Shown here piece after piece: positions 25,108 to 34,332 of a stretch of 64,000 bases of DNA; positions within the stretch are counted from its first letter, which is position 1, and every line of letters begins with the position of its first letter. Made by a program: the position numbers and the translations under genes. Origin of the DNA: Myxococcus sp. RHSTA-1-4 (GTDB lineage: Bacteria > Myxococcota > Myxococcia > Myxococcales > Myxococcaceae). The stretch spans positions 327,045 through 391,044 of the forward strand of contig NZ_JAIQDG010000004.1 of assembly GCF_020037125.1 (NCBI RefSeq). Direction: 5' to 3'. The notes below the pieces were generated by a model. The model made no database searches and was not told where the DNA came from. It saw nothing but the letters and a program-made list of their open reading frames with translations.

Positions 25108-26553
25108 ATGAGGAGACAGCCGAGGTCTGACATCACCTTCGCAACGGGCAAGGCGTTGCCCGAGCGGCTCCGCCGGGCCGCGGAGCGGCTCTTCGGCGAG
25201 GACTTCTCGACGGTCCGCGTCCACGCGAGCCCGAAGGCGCTTCAGCTCAAGGTGCGCGCCTTCACGCATGGGGAAGACATCCATATCGCCCCGGACCACT
25301 ACGACCTGGATTCGGCGCAGGGCGTGCGGCTGCTGGGGCATGAGCTGGCGCACGTCGTCCAGCAACGCGCCGGGCGGGCACGCAACCCCCATGGGTACGG
25401 ACTCTTCGCGCTTCGGGAGCCAGCGCTGGAGCGGGAGGCGGAACGGATGGGCTCCTGCCTCGCCCTCGAGGTGACGCCCTCCCGGGAAGTCGTCCAGGCG
25501 TACCTGCAGGACCGGCACGGCGTCACCTGGATGGGAGGGAGCGCGGCGGCGTACTGGGAGGAGAACAAGGAGCACCTCGAAGCGCTGTGGGCGCAGGAGG
25601 GACTGGAGGCTCCTCCCAACATCCTGGAGCTCATCGACACCCTGATGGATGAGATGCCCAGGGAGTACTCGATTGACGAGCTCACCGACGTGGTCCGCCG
25701 GAATCAGACGGGACAGGGGCACTTCAATCAGGTCTACCGGTCCGTCTTCGGGCACCTCCCCGTGAAGGGCGCCGAAATCCCCAAGCTGATCCACCGCTTC
25801 TGGGCCGGTGGCGCCATGTCGGCGCAGTCCTTCAAGAACCTGGCGGACCTGCAAGAGCGCGCTCATGGCACCGCGTGGAACCAGATTCTCTGGACCTCCG
25901 ACGAGGTCAACGCGGCCGTCAATGACCCGAACCTGAAGGCGCAGCTCCGGAACCTCGCGGAGGCGGGGACCGTGGTCCTGGATGCCACGCGGCTCTCCGT
26001 CGGTATCTCCGGGTTCGAGGAGACGCTCGCCGCGCGAATCTCGAACTCCATCCAGGGCATCCGCCAGCGCCCTCGTAGCTACACGGCACTCAAGTACCTG
26101 TCGGACATGGTCAGGCTCGCGGCGACCTACTCGATGGGAGGGGCCTACCTGGACACCGACATCGGGCCTGGAGCCCTCGACCTGTCCCGCTCGACGCTGT
26201 ACCACCGCGACAAGGCGGGAGAGGTCCCCCTCGCGGGCGTCCAGGTGCAGAACACCGCCGCCTACGCGAAGGCCCACCTGGGCGACAGGCAGGACCCGAA
26301 GGAGAACCTCTTCATCAACACGGTCGAGCTCGGCCAGCCGGTGTTCAACTACTTCTACGTGACCCGGGCCTATACCGAGAGCAACCGCAAGGCCCTGCTG
26401 GTGATGATCAAGGACCCCGAGGAGTCGGGGATGACGGCCGCGATGGTGCACTTCAGCGGGGCCACGAACCCGGCGCAGTGGCTCGTGGCGTGGCTCATGG
26501 ACCTGCAGTGGGCGACGAGCGCCAGCGACATCGAGGAGGGACGCACCGAGTAG
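25108..26553 (+). CDS. DUF4157-glycosyltransferase protein, putative injection-system toxin
   Basis: The product is 481 residues from ATG 25108; ATG 25081 would add 9. Residues about 12-120 form a DUF4157 domain: TVRVHASPKALQLKVRAFTH, DIHIAP and LLGHELAHVVQQRAG with the metalloprotease-like HExxH (His78, Glu79, His82). This domain marks many cargo proteins of extracellular contractile injection systems. Residues about 222-420 form a sugar-binding glycosyltransferase domain of the TcdA/TcdB-like type: IPKLIHRFWAGG, LKYLSDMVRLAATYSMGG and AYLDTDIG, the DXD metal/UDP-sugar motif (Asp349, Asp351). Together this suggests a delivered enzyme that glycosylates a target protein. It has no signal peptide. 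No tube, sheath or baseplate gene and no obvious immunity gene lies nearby. Confidence 0.83.
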   Translation: MRRQPRSDITFATGKALPERLRRAAERLFGEDFSTVRVHASPKALQLKVRAFTHGEDIHIAPDHYDLDSAQGVRLLGHELAHVVQQRAGRARNPHGYGLFALREPALEREAERMGSCLALEVTPSREVVQAYLQDRHGVTWMGGSAAAYWEENKEHLEALWAQEGLEAPPNILELIDTLMDEMPREYSIDELTDVVRRNQTGQGHFNQVYRSVFGHLPVKGAEIPKLIHRFWAGGAMSAQSFKNLADLQERAHGTAWNQILWTSDEVNAAVNDPNLKAQLRNLAEAGTVVLDATRLSVGISGFEETLAARISNSIQGIRQRPRSYTALKYLSDMVRLAATYSMGGAYLDTDIGPGALDLSRSTLYHRDKAGEVPLAGVQVQNTAAYAKAHLGDRQDPKENLFINTVELGQPVFNYFYVTRAYTESNRKALLVMIKDPEESGMTAAMVHFSGATNPAQWLVAWLMDLQWATSASDIEEGRTE

Positions 26554-26660
26554 CCACCGGGTGATGCGTAGCCGCGGCAGCTCAGGCTGGAGCGCGGGCC
26601 ATTGACGGATTGAAGAACTCCGCGGGGAGGCGCTGCTGGTGCCCCACTCTGGGGATTGCG

Positions 26661-26689
26661 CTGACAGGCGCCAATGCTACGAGTAGGCT
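26661..26689 (+). promoter_or_regulatory. Possible vegetative promoter for the 26733 kinase
   Basis: CTGACA (26661-26666) and TAGGCT (26684-26689) are separated by exactly 17 bases. They match the -35 consensus at 5 of 6 positions and the -10 at 3 of 6. Transcription from here would begin about 35 bases before ATG 26733, which supports that start over the in-frame ATG at 26610. Confidence 0.35.
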
Positions 26690-26732
26690 CGCGGCGAGCA
26701 CGGCGCTCCCCTCCTTCCTCGCGGGACTCTCC

Positions 26733-28172
26733 ATGCAGCCTGTCCACCTGAATCCGGCATGTCTCCCCAGAGGCACCAGAGTGGGCCCCTGGTACGTGAT
26801 GGAGCGGCGCGGCTGGGGTGCCTACGGCGCCGTCTACCGCGCCTTCGGCATGGAGGGCATCCACCACGGGCCCGTGGCTCTCAAGCTCGCTCTCCACCCG
26901 GCAGATGCGCGCTTCGCTCGTGAAGTCGAGTTGCTCTCCCGCATCCGCCACCCTTGCGTCCCTCGCCTCGTGGACCATGGCGGCTGGGTGTCTCCCGTCG
27001 GCATCCCCTACCCCTTCCTCGCAATGGAGTGGGTCGAGGGCGCGTCCTTGTATGAATGGGCGCGCGTGCGGCGACCCTCCTCCCGCCAGGTGCTCCACGC
27101 GCTCTCCTGCCTCGCACGGGCCCTGGCGGCCACCCATTCCGCGCGCGGCGTCCACAGAGACGTCAAGGGTGACAACGTCCTCGTGCGCGCAGCCGACGAC
27201 CACGTCTTCCTCACCGACTTCGGCTCCGGACACTTCCTGGGCGCCGCCACTCTCACCTCGCCGCCCTTTCCGCCCGGCACGCCTCCCTACCGCTCGCCGG
27301 AGGCCTGGCGCTCCGTGAAGCTCCCCTTCCATGCGGCGACCCCACCCTACGCGCCCGAGCCGGCCGATGACGTCTTCGCGCTAGGCATGACCGCCTACCG
27401 GCTGGTGACCGACGAGTACCCTCCCACCACGGCGCCCATGGACGAGGAGTCCCATATCTGGAGCCTGGAGGGCCCGGGCCCTCGGCCTCCTCGCGCCGTC
27501 AACGCCCGCTGCTGCGCGGAGCTGAGCGAGCTCGTGTCCCGGATGCTCTCCGTGCGCCCCGAGGCACGTGGCAGCGCCCGCGAGCTCGCCGAGGCGCTTG
27601 AGCAGGCCGCACGGGAAGCAGGGGCGGAGGCGGATGTGCCTCTCTTCGCCCGCGAGGAATTCCAGCCCGAGGCGATGCGCGTCAGCCCCCAACACGCCAT
27701 GCCTCGGGCGTCCGGACGGCCCCGGCGGTCCTGGCTCACGGCGGCCAGCCTGAGCGGAGCCGTGGCGTTTGGAACCGGATGGATGCTGAGCGCACGCCCC
27801 GGCGGGGATGCGGAACAGCTCCACGCGTCAGCGCCCGAGGACACACAGGATGGCGGCACCGTGGCGGTCGGAGACGCCGTTCTGACGGCGCCAATGCCTC
27901 TCACTCGACCCCCTTCCGCATGGTCGACCATCGCCGTGGACCTGCCTCCCAGGCCCCTCCCAGGACAATCGCGACCCGATGCCGCCGGCCGCTGTCCTCA
28001 CAGAGCGCACACGGTCATCCATGGAGGCTGCTGGGTGAAGGTGGCCCTGAGCTTGAAGAACTGCGACGAGGGCTATTACGTGTACAAGGGTGAATGTTAC
28101 GGCCCCGTCTTTCCACCGGCGCGCCCTCCCACCTCGAGTCCCGCGGAGCACTCGGGAGACGACGCCCCGTAG
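26733..28172 (+). CDS. Membrane Ser/Thr protein kinase with Cys-containing outer tail
   Basis: The product is 479 residues from ATG 26733. Residues about 18-290 are a complete Hanks kinase: glycine loop RRGWGAYGAVYRA, VALKLAL lysine, HRDVKGDNVLV, LTDFGSGHF and PYRSPEAW. A single helix (SLSGAVAFGTGWML, about 350) would place the last 115 residues outside the inner membrane. That tail is Pro/Thr-rich and ends with four cysteines (CPHRAHTVIHGGC, NCDEGYYVYKGECYG), a small disulfide-type module seen in several myxobacterial kinase tails. The gene follows the DUF4157-glycosyltransferase gene on the same strand after a 179-base gap that holds a possible promoter, so the two may be independent. Confidence 0.87.
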   Translation: MQPVHLNPACLPRGTRVGPWYVMERRGWGAYGAVYRAFGMEGIHHGPVALKLALHPADARFAREVELLSRIRHPCVPRLVDHGGWVSPVGIPYPFLAMEWVEGASLYEWARVRRPSSRQVLHALSCLARALAATHSARGVHRDVKGDNVLVRAADDHVFLTDFGSGHFLGAATLTSPPFPPGTPPYRSPEAWRSVKLPFHAATPPYAPEPADDVFALGMTAYRLVTDEYPPTTAPMDEESHIWSLEGPGPRPPRAVNARCCAELSELVSRMLSVRPEARGSARELAEALEQAAREAGAEADVPLFAREEFQPEAMRVSPQHAMPRASGRPRRSWLTAASLSGAVAFGTGWMLSARPGGDAEQLHASAPEDTQDGGTVAVGDAVLTAPMPLTRPPSAWSTIAVDLPPRPLPGQSRPDAAGRCPHRAHTVIHGGCWVKVALSLKNCDEGYYVYKGECYGPVFPPARPPTSSPAEHSGDDAP

Positions 28173-28265
28173 CTCAGGGCGCCTCGGCCCGACACGGCTC
28201 CCTCGAAGCCGAGTTTCACCGCCCAGCACAGCGGCTCCGCGGCCGCCCATCCATGCACGTCCCGC

Positions 28266-29453
28266 TCACACGATGCCGCTGTCGTGACCGGCGATGACGG
28301 CCCAGGTGGCGAGGGCGCTGTTGACGCTCGTCCAGTAGCCGTAGGTTTCGTAATACCAGACGGCCCAGTGTGCCTGCATGTTGGTCTGCCGCGGTGAGCT
28401 GGGCAGGTCTCCATTGATTTGAGGGTCGGACGCATTGCGGATGACGAGCCATTGCGGTGCCGTGTCCTCCAGCTCCTCGGCGACCAGGCCCAGCACGGCG
28501 TCACCCATCTCCACGCCCGCGCCGATGGCGTCGAGCCCGTTGCGCGAGGTGCCGAACTCGAAGAAGTCCGTCGTGAGGATGGGGTGGAAGGCGGGCATGT
28601 CGCGCCCATCCAACTTGAAGTCCGGCATGTGGCCGGGCCCGGCGATGAGCGGCCCGGTGAAGGCGTAGCTCTTGGTGGGCGGGCCGAAGTCCGGCTCGCG
28701 CAGCTTGCCCACGTGGGTCTTCATCATCTGGTAGGCGTCGTCGAAGTACCGGGTGGAGACGGGGAAGTCGCAGCGGTAGGTCTTCCCGTTGAAGGATTCG
28801 TTTCGGAACTCCTGGGAGAGGCGGAACCGCGCGGCGCGGGTGATGATGACATCCCCCAGCTCGTGGTCCGCGAAGGTGGCGCCGGCGGTGCCCACGGTGA
28901 GCACCATGCGGGGCTTCACCTCGCTAATGAGCTGGTGGAACAGGTCCTTCACCGGCAGCGTCGCGGTGCCCTCGCCCGTGCGGATGCCGTCCTGGTTGAG
29001 GTGCAGCTCCGACTTGAAGCACAGCACCTTCGCGCCGCCAATGCGCGTGAGGAACCAGCTCCCCAGGCGCTGCACCCGCAGGGAGGGAGCGCCCCGGCGG
29101 ATGAAGGGCCGGTAGTGCTTGTCGAAGCGGCGGGCGTAGGGATACCAGGCGGTGCGCTGGATGCCCGGTGTCAAGGTGTCCGCCAGGGCCTCGACCTCGG
29201 CCACCGTCCAGGTGATGACCAGGTAGTCCGCCTCGGGCAGACGCTGGCCGGGAGACGGGGGCTCGTCGCGCGGCAGGGGCTGGGGCGCCAACCCCGAGGG
29301 CCACTGGAGCTTCAGGCTCACCGGAGCCGGTGAGACGAGGGCCTGCGGAATGGCGGTGACCTCCTCGGGCCGCTCCTCCTCCAGCGCGCCGTACTCGATG
29401 ATGTGACGGGCGAGCAGGGTGGGACTGCTGAGCACGGAATGGGGATTGGGCAC
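28266..29453 (-). CDS. Nucleoside phosphorylase-fold protein
   Basis: The product is 395 residues from GTG 29453, placed 6 bases after GGAGG; an upstream ATG (29480) has no such site. After about 120 non-conserved residues, the core shows phosphorylase-type signatures: RMVLTVGTAGATFADHELG (phosphate/ribose loop region), DVIITRAARFRLSQ, GVEMGDAVLGLVAEE (the E-M-E/D ribose motif with Asp) and VIRNASDPQING (base-site Asp). This is the MTAN/PNP/UDP-phosphorylase superfamily. Members cleave N-glycosidic bonds of nucleosides or act as NAD- or nucleotide-degrading effectors in defence. The Tyr/Trp-rich end (AHWAVWYYETYGYW) is unusual. The substrate is unknown. Confidence 0.75.
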   Translation of the reverse strand: MPNPHSVLSSPTLLARHIIEYGALEEERPEEVTAIPQALVSPAPVSLKLQWPSGLAPQPLPRDEPPSPGQRLPEADYLVITWTVAEVEALADTLTPGIQRTAWYPYARRFDKHYRPFIRRGAPSLRVQRLGSWFLTRIGGAKVLCFKSELHLNQDGIRTGEGTATLPVKDLFHQLISEVKPRMVLTVGTAGATFADHELGDVIITRAARFRLSQEFRNESFNGKTYRCDFPVSTRYFDDAYQMMKTHVGKLREPDFGPPTKSYAFTGPLIAGPGHMPDFKLDGRDMPAFHPILTTDFFEFGTSRNGLDAIGAGVEMGDAVLGLVAEELEDTAPQWLVIRNASDPQINGDLPSSPRQTNMQAHWAVWYYETYGYWTSVNSALATWAVIAGHDSGIV

Positions 29454-29584
29454 GGCGCACCTCCAGCGCTTTCCCAGCAACGGTAGGGCGTGTGCCTCCG
29501 CATGGCCCGGCCGCGGGGCCCGGCCCCTGGCCGGATGCCCGGCTCTCAGGGGGATGCGTCCTCTGGCCGGGTACGAGGCAACTG

Positions 29585-30316
29585 TCAGCGCCGCCGCTGT
29601 CCCCTTCCCCTTCGTGACACCCCACCGCGCGGCACAGCCACCTTCCCCCGCCGTGCCTGGGCCTTCGCCTTGCGCGCCGGGGGCTTCTTCCCCTCCGGGA
29701 GGAGCTCCAGGCTCGCGAGGACGATGCGGCTCAGCAGCCGGTACACGGGCGCGGGGTCGAACGAATCATCCAGCAGGTGGTGCAGCGAGAGCCCGTCGAT
29801 GCACGCCTTCATGATGGCGGCGTAGTGCTGGTCTATCGGCTCGGGCGGGGCGTCCTCTCCGTGACGGATGCGCGCCACCGTCAGCGCCACCTCCTCGTCC
29901 ACGCAGCGCAGGGACTCCGCCACCGCGGGCTTCAGCTCCTTGTTGTGCAGCCCGATGGCGAACAGCTCGTAGCGCACGCGGAACTGCTCCGGCGTCTCCT
30001 TCAGGAGCTGCTCCCCCCACGCGAAGCTCGCGGCGGCGAGCTTCTCCAGCGGCGTCTCCTCACGCAGCTTCTTCAGCTCGGTCATGTACTGCAGCCGTGC
30101 CTCCTGGGCCACCGCCAGCAGCAGCGCGTCCTTGCTGCCGAAGTAGTAGTGCACCAGGCCCTGATTCACCCCGGCCTCGCGCGCCACCTCCTTCACCGTC
30201 GTCGCGTCGTAGCCGCGCTCGGCGAGCACCCGGATGCCCGCGGTGATGAGCCGCGCCCGGGCATCGGGTTCCGGTGGAGTGGCGGAGGCCTTCGTGCCGC
30301 TGCGTGGACGAGCCAT
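29585..30316 (-). CDS. TetR-family transcriptional regulator
   Basis: The product is 243 residues. A TetR N-terminal helix-turn-helix lies at about 20-65 (ARLITAGIRVLAERGYDATT, VKEVAREAGVNQGLVHYYFG). The ligand domain follows (RVRYELFAIGLHNKELKPAV), with a basic Arg/Lys-rich tail after residue 215 that may add DNA affinity. The gene is divergent from the outer-membrane protein gene at 30452. The shared gap contains TTAGTCG half-sites, so self-control and control of that neighbour are likely. The ligand cannot be predicted. Confidence 0.92.
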   Translation of the reverse strand: MARPRSGTKASATPPEPDARARLITAGIRVLAERGYDATTVKEVAREAGVNQGLVHYYFGSKDALLLAVAQEARLQYMTELKKLREETPLEKLAAASFAWGEQLLKETPEQFRVRYELFAIGLHNKELKPAVAESLRCVDEEVALTVARIRHGEDAPPEPIDQHYAAIMKACIDGLSLHHLLDDSFDPAPVYRLLSRIVLASLELLPEGKKPPARKAKAQARRGKVAVPRGGVSRRGRGQRRR

Positions 30317-30376
30317 TCAGTGTCCATACGTCGGGCGATGTAGGCCCGCAAGTGGCCGAGCCGCCGGCCGAGCCGC

Positions 30377-30405
30377 TTGACAGCACGCGTCATCAGTCTT
30401 AGTTA
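30377..30405 (+). promoter_or_regulatory. Candidate promoter for the 30452 outer-membrane protein gene
   Basis: A perfect TTGACA at 30377-30382 is followed 17 bases later by TAGTTA (30400-30405), a weak -10 match. It sits between the divergent TetR and outer-membrane protein genes, and the TTAGTCG half-sites begin at its downstream edge. Bound repressor would therefore block it. Confidence 0.45.
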
Positions 30406-30436
30406 GTCGTGTAGCTAATTTAGTCGAACGACTAAA
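30403..30436. promoter_or_regulatory. Putative TetR operator with TTAGTCG half-sites
   Basis: TTTAGTCG-AA-CGACTAAA (30419-30436) is a perfect 8-bp inverted repeat, and a third half-site TTAGTCG lies at 30403-30409, 17 bases before the same motif at 30420. This AT-rich patch stands out in 70% GC DNA and lies between the divergent TetR and outer-membrane protein genes. The size and symmetry fit a TetR-dimer site. Confidence 0.6.
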
Positions 30437-30451
30437 ACCTGGAGACAAGCG

Positions 30452-31093
30452 ATGCGCGTCCCGTCCCTGAATGCCGTGAGTGTGTCGAAGGCGGTCCTTC
30501 TGGCGGTTCCCCTGATGGCGTCCCCCGCCCTGGCCGACGAGGCCGCGGGCCCGGTCCCCCCGCAGGAGAGGGAGCGGAGGGGCGCGGTCCTCCTGGAGGT
30601 GTCGCCGCCCGCCCTGGACGCGTCCATGTACGGCGTCCGTCTGGACATCGCCCCGTCGATGGAGGGGCCGTTCTCCTTCGGCCTGATGGGGCGCGCCGGC
30701 CAGTGGGGCAACTCCCTTGGCGCGAAGACGCGCTTCGAGGGCGTGGGCGGCAGCGAAATCAAGCTGAACTACGCGGTGGGCGCGGACGCCCGCTACACGC
30801 TGGGCTCCTTCGCCAACGGGACGCTGCGTCCCTTCGTGGGGCTGACGGCGGGCTTCGAGGAGTTCGTCACGCGCTCCGGCAAGGGCCCCTCCGAGGCGGC
30901 CACGACGGCGGCCTTCCTGGAGCCCGCCGCGGGCCTCATGTGGCGGCCGGGCGCCGGGCGCGTGGGCCTGTCCGCGCGCGTCGGCCCGGGCTTCACCTTC
31001 ACGGACGTGCGCAACCTGGAGGTCCAGGCCGGAGACCTGCGCCTGAAGCCCGTGTACCCCACGGCCTCTCTGGGCCTGCTCGTCGTCCTCTGA
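30452..31093 (+). CDS. Exported outer-membrane beta-barrel-like protein
   Basis: The product is 213 residues. GGAG lies 9 bases before ATG 30452. The first 28 residues are a signal peptide (VSKAVLLAVPLMASPALA, cleavage before DEA). The mature protein alternates short beta strands with Gly turns, such as FSFGLMGRAGQWGN, IKLNYAVGADARYTLG, TLRPFVGLTAGFEEF and ARVGPGFTFTDV, as in small 8-strand outer-membrane barrels of the OmpA/OmpX type. It ends in LGLLVVL without the usual terminal aromatic. It is probably repressed by the divergent TetR protein through the operator at 30403-30436. Its cargo or role is unknown. Confidence 0.78.
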   Translation: MRVPSLNAVSVSKAVLLAVPLMASPALADEAAGPVPPQERERRGAVLLEVSPPALDASMYGVRLDIAPSMEGPFSFGLMGRAGQWGNSLGAKTRFEGVGGSEIKLNYAVGADARYTLGSFANGTLRPFVGLTAGFEEFVTRSGKGPSEAATTAAFLEPAAGLMWRPGAGRVGLSARVGPGFTFTDVRNLEVQAGDLRLKPVYPTASLGLLVVL

Positions 31094-31267
31094 GGTCAGC
31101 CCCCCCACACCTCGCGAGCGGCCCGCTCCAGGGCCGCGGCCGTGTCACACCGCACTCCCGGTCTGGTGCCGGTGACACATCCCGAGGGCATCGGTGTTCC
31201 TTCCGCGTCCGCCGGCTCCAACCACCTTCCGGCGGACCAGGCGGCCCCGCCGCCAGGAAGAAGGCAC

Positions 31268-32866
31268 ATGCCCTTACCGCACCCTTCGCAGGACTCCTCC
31301 CCTCACCGCTCATGGCGCCGTCCGCTGGAAGGTGCCGGAGCCGCGCTCGCGCTCTCCTTCAGCCTCCTGGTGGGGCCGGGCTGCGACGGGGAGGATGAAG
31401 ACCCGCGGCCGACGCCTCCCGTCCCCACCGCCCATCACGCGACGCTGGATGTCCTCCCCGGGGTGTACCCCAACGCCATCGACCTCTCGGGCACGGGACA
31501 CATCGAGGTCGCGGTGCTCGGCGGTGGAACCCTCGACATCAGCGACCTCGACCCCGAAAGCGCGACGCTGTCGGACCCGGAGGCGAAAGCGGAGGTGCGC
31601 GCCCTGGAGGCCGGCACCGCGCGGGACGTGGATGGCGACGGCGAGGTAGACGCCATCCTGCGATTCTCCGTGCCGGCCTTGAAGGACGCGGGAGTCCTGG
31701 CGCCGGAGACCACCCAGGTCCTCTTCCGTGCGAGGACACGCAGCGGCGCCGACGTCATCGCACGGGACGCGGCCCATGACGCCGCCCACCCCGTGGCGCG
31801 CCTCCCGCCTCCCACGGGTTCCCATGCGGTGGGCACGTTCGAGGACGCGTGGACCGATGAGCAGCGCGAGGAGACACTCACCGAGGCGCTTGGGGACAAG
31901 CGCGAGCTGAAGGTGCGTCTCTGGTACCCCGCGCGGGCCCGGCCCCAGGCCCAGCCCGCCCCCTATTTCCTCACCTGGCGCGAGGGCGAGCTCGCCGCCG
32001 GGAGCTCGGGCCTGCCCCCCGCGTTCTTCGGCTTCGTGTTCACCCACTCGGTGCGCGACGCCGCCCTGCCCGAGGGCGATGAGCGCTTCCCGGTCCTGCT
32101 CTTCTCCCACGGCTACGGCATGCCGACAGCGTTCTACAGCGGAGCCGCGGAGGAGCTGGCCAGCCACGGCTACGTGGTGGCGGCCATCTCCCACACCCGG
32201 AGCGGCGCGCCTCTGGTGTTCCCGGACGGACGGGTGGTCGACGAGCTCATCCAGCTGTCCCCCACCGACACGGCCCTGAACACGCGCGTCCAGGCCCTCT
32301 GGACGGCGGATGCGCGGTTCGTGCTCGACCAGCTCGCGAAGCTCGACGCGGCGGACCCGGCGGGGCGCTTCACCGGCAGGCTCGACCTCAGCCGGGTGGG
32401 GATGTTCGGCCACTCGTTCGGGGGCTCGACCGCGGGAGAGGCCTGCCGCACGGATGCGCGCGTCAAGGCGGGCCTCAACATGGATGGGACGTTCTTCGGC
32501 AACCTCGAGGCCGAGGTCCACGCGCCCTTCCTGCTGATGAACAGCGACGGAACCTCGGCGGACCCCAGCCGTGCGCGCTTCTTCCAGCAGCTCCGCGCCA
32601 CGGGGTACAACGCGAGCATCCACGGGACGGGGCACATCTCCTATAGCGACGTGGTCCTCGCCATGCCCCTCATCCGGCACTACGCGCCAACGGCCACCCC
32701 CGAGGGCTTCGGTCTGGGCACCATCGAGGGGCCGCGCGTGTTCACCCTGGTGAATACCTACGTGCGTGCCTTCTTCGACAAGCACCTGCGCGCGCGCCCC
32801 ACGCCGCTGCTGGACGGGCCCTCCGCCGAGCATCCCGAAGTCGAGCTCGTCGTGCACGCGCCCTGA
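31268..32866 (+). CDS. Lipoprotein alpha/beta hydrolase, PAF-acetylhydrolase-like
   Basis: The product is 532 residues from ATG 31268, chosen because an AGGAAGAAGG stretch precedes it and a lipoprotein signal follows at once ([13 protein letters not shown], Cys39). Residues about 50-190 form an N-terminal extension with an Asp-rich [12 protein letters not shown] motif. The hydrolase domain (about 195-525) has oxyanion motif [13 protein letters not shown] and nucleophile elbow [14 protein letters not shown] (Ser about 383). The layout resembles platelet-activating-factor acetylhydrolase/dienelactone-hydrolase relatives. It is predicted to be an esterase anchored in the envelope. It is followed after 38 bases by the FHA regulator gene, perhaps in one transcript. 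Confidence 0.83.
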   Translation: MPLPHPSQDSSPHRSWRRPLEGAGAALALSFSLLVGPGCDGEDEDPRPTPPVPTAHHATLDVLPGVYPNAIDLSGTGHIEVAVLGGGTLDISDLDPESATLSDPEAKAEVRALEAGTARDVDGDGEVDAILRFSVPALKDAGVLAPETTQVLFRARTRSGADVIARDAAHDAAHPVARLPPPTGSHAVGTFEDAWTDEQREETLTEALGDKRELKVRLWYPARARPQAQPAPYFLTWREGELAAGSSGLPPAFFGFVFTHSVRDAALPEGDERFPVLLFSHGYGMPTAFYSGAAEELASHGYVVAAISHTRSGAPLVFPDGRVVDELIQLSPTDTALNTRVQALWTADARFVLDQLAKLDAADPAGRFTGRLDLSRVGMFGHSFGGSTAGEACRTDARVKAGLNMDGTFFGNLEAEVHAPFLLMNSDGTSADPSRARFFQQLRATGYNASIHGTGHISYSDVVLAMPLIRHYAPTATPEGFGLGTIEGPRVFTLVNTYVRAFFDKHLRARPTPLLDGPSAEHPEVELVVHAP

Positions 32867-32904
32867 CGGTCCGGAGGGTCAGGGGCCGTGATACCTTCAA
32901 ATCC

Positions 32905-34323
<1,419 letters not shown>

Positions 34324-34332
34324 GCGCGAAAG

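Noticed and set aside
9190..26553. Search for a contractile injection or type VI structural locus next to the toxin-like genes
   Set aside because: No sheath, tube, baseplate, VgrG, Hcp, PAAR or ClpV-like protein was found among the open frames in this stretch.
26582..26734. Minus-strand frame with a signal-peptide-like start (AVLAASLLVALAPVSA)
   Set aside because: It overlaps the kinase promoter and start on the other strand, is only about 50 residues and has no mature domain or good ribosome site.
31142..31178. Inverted repeat GTGTCAC/GTGACAC upstream of the hydrolase gene
   Set aside because: 7-bp arms 23 bases apart are expected by chance in sequence of this size and no regulator is linked to it.
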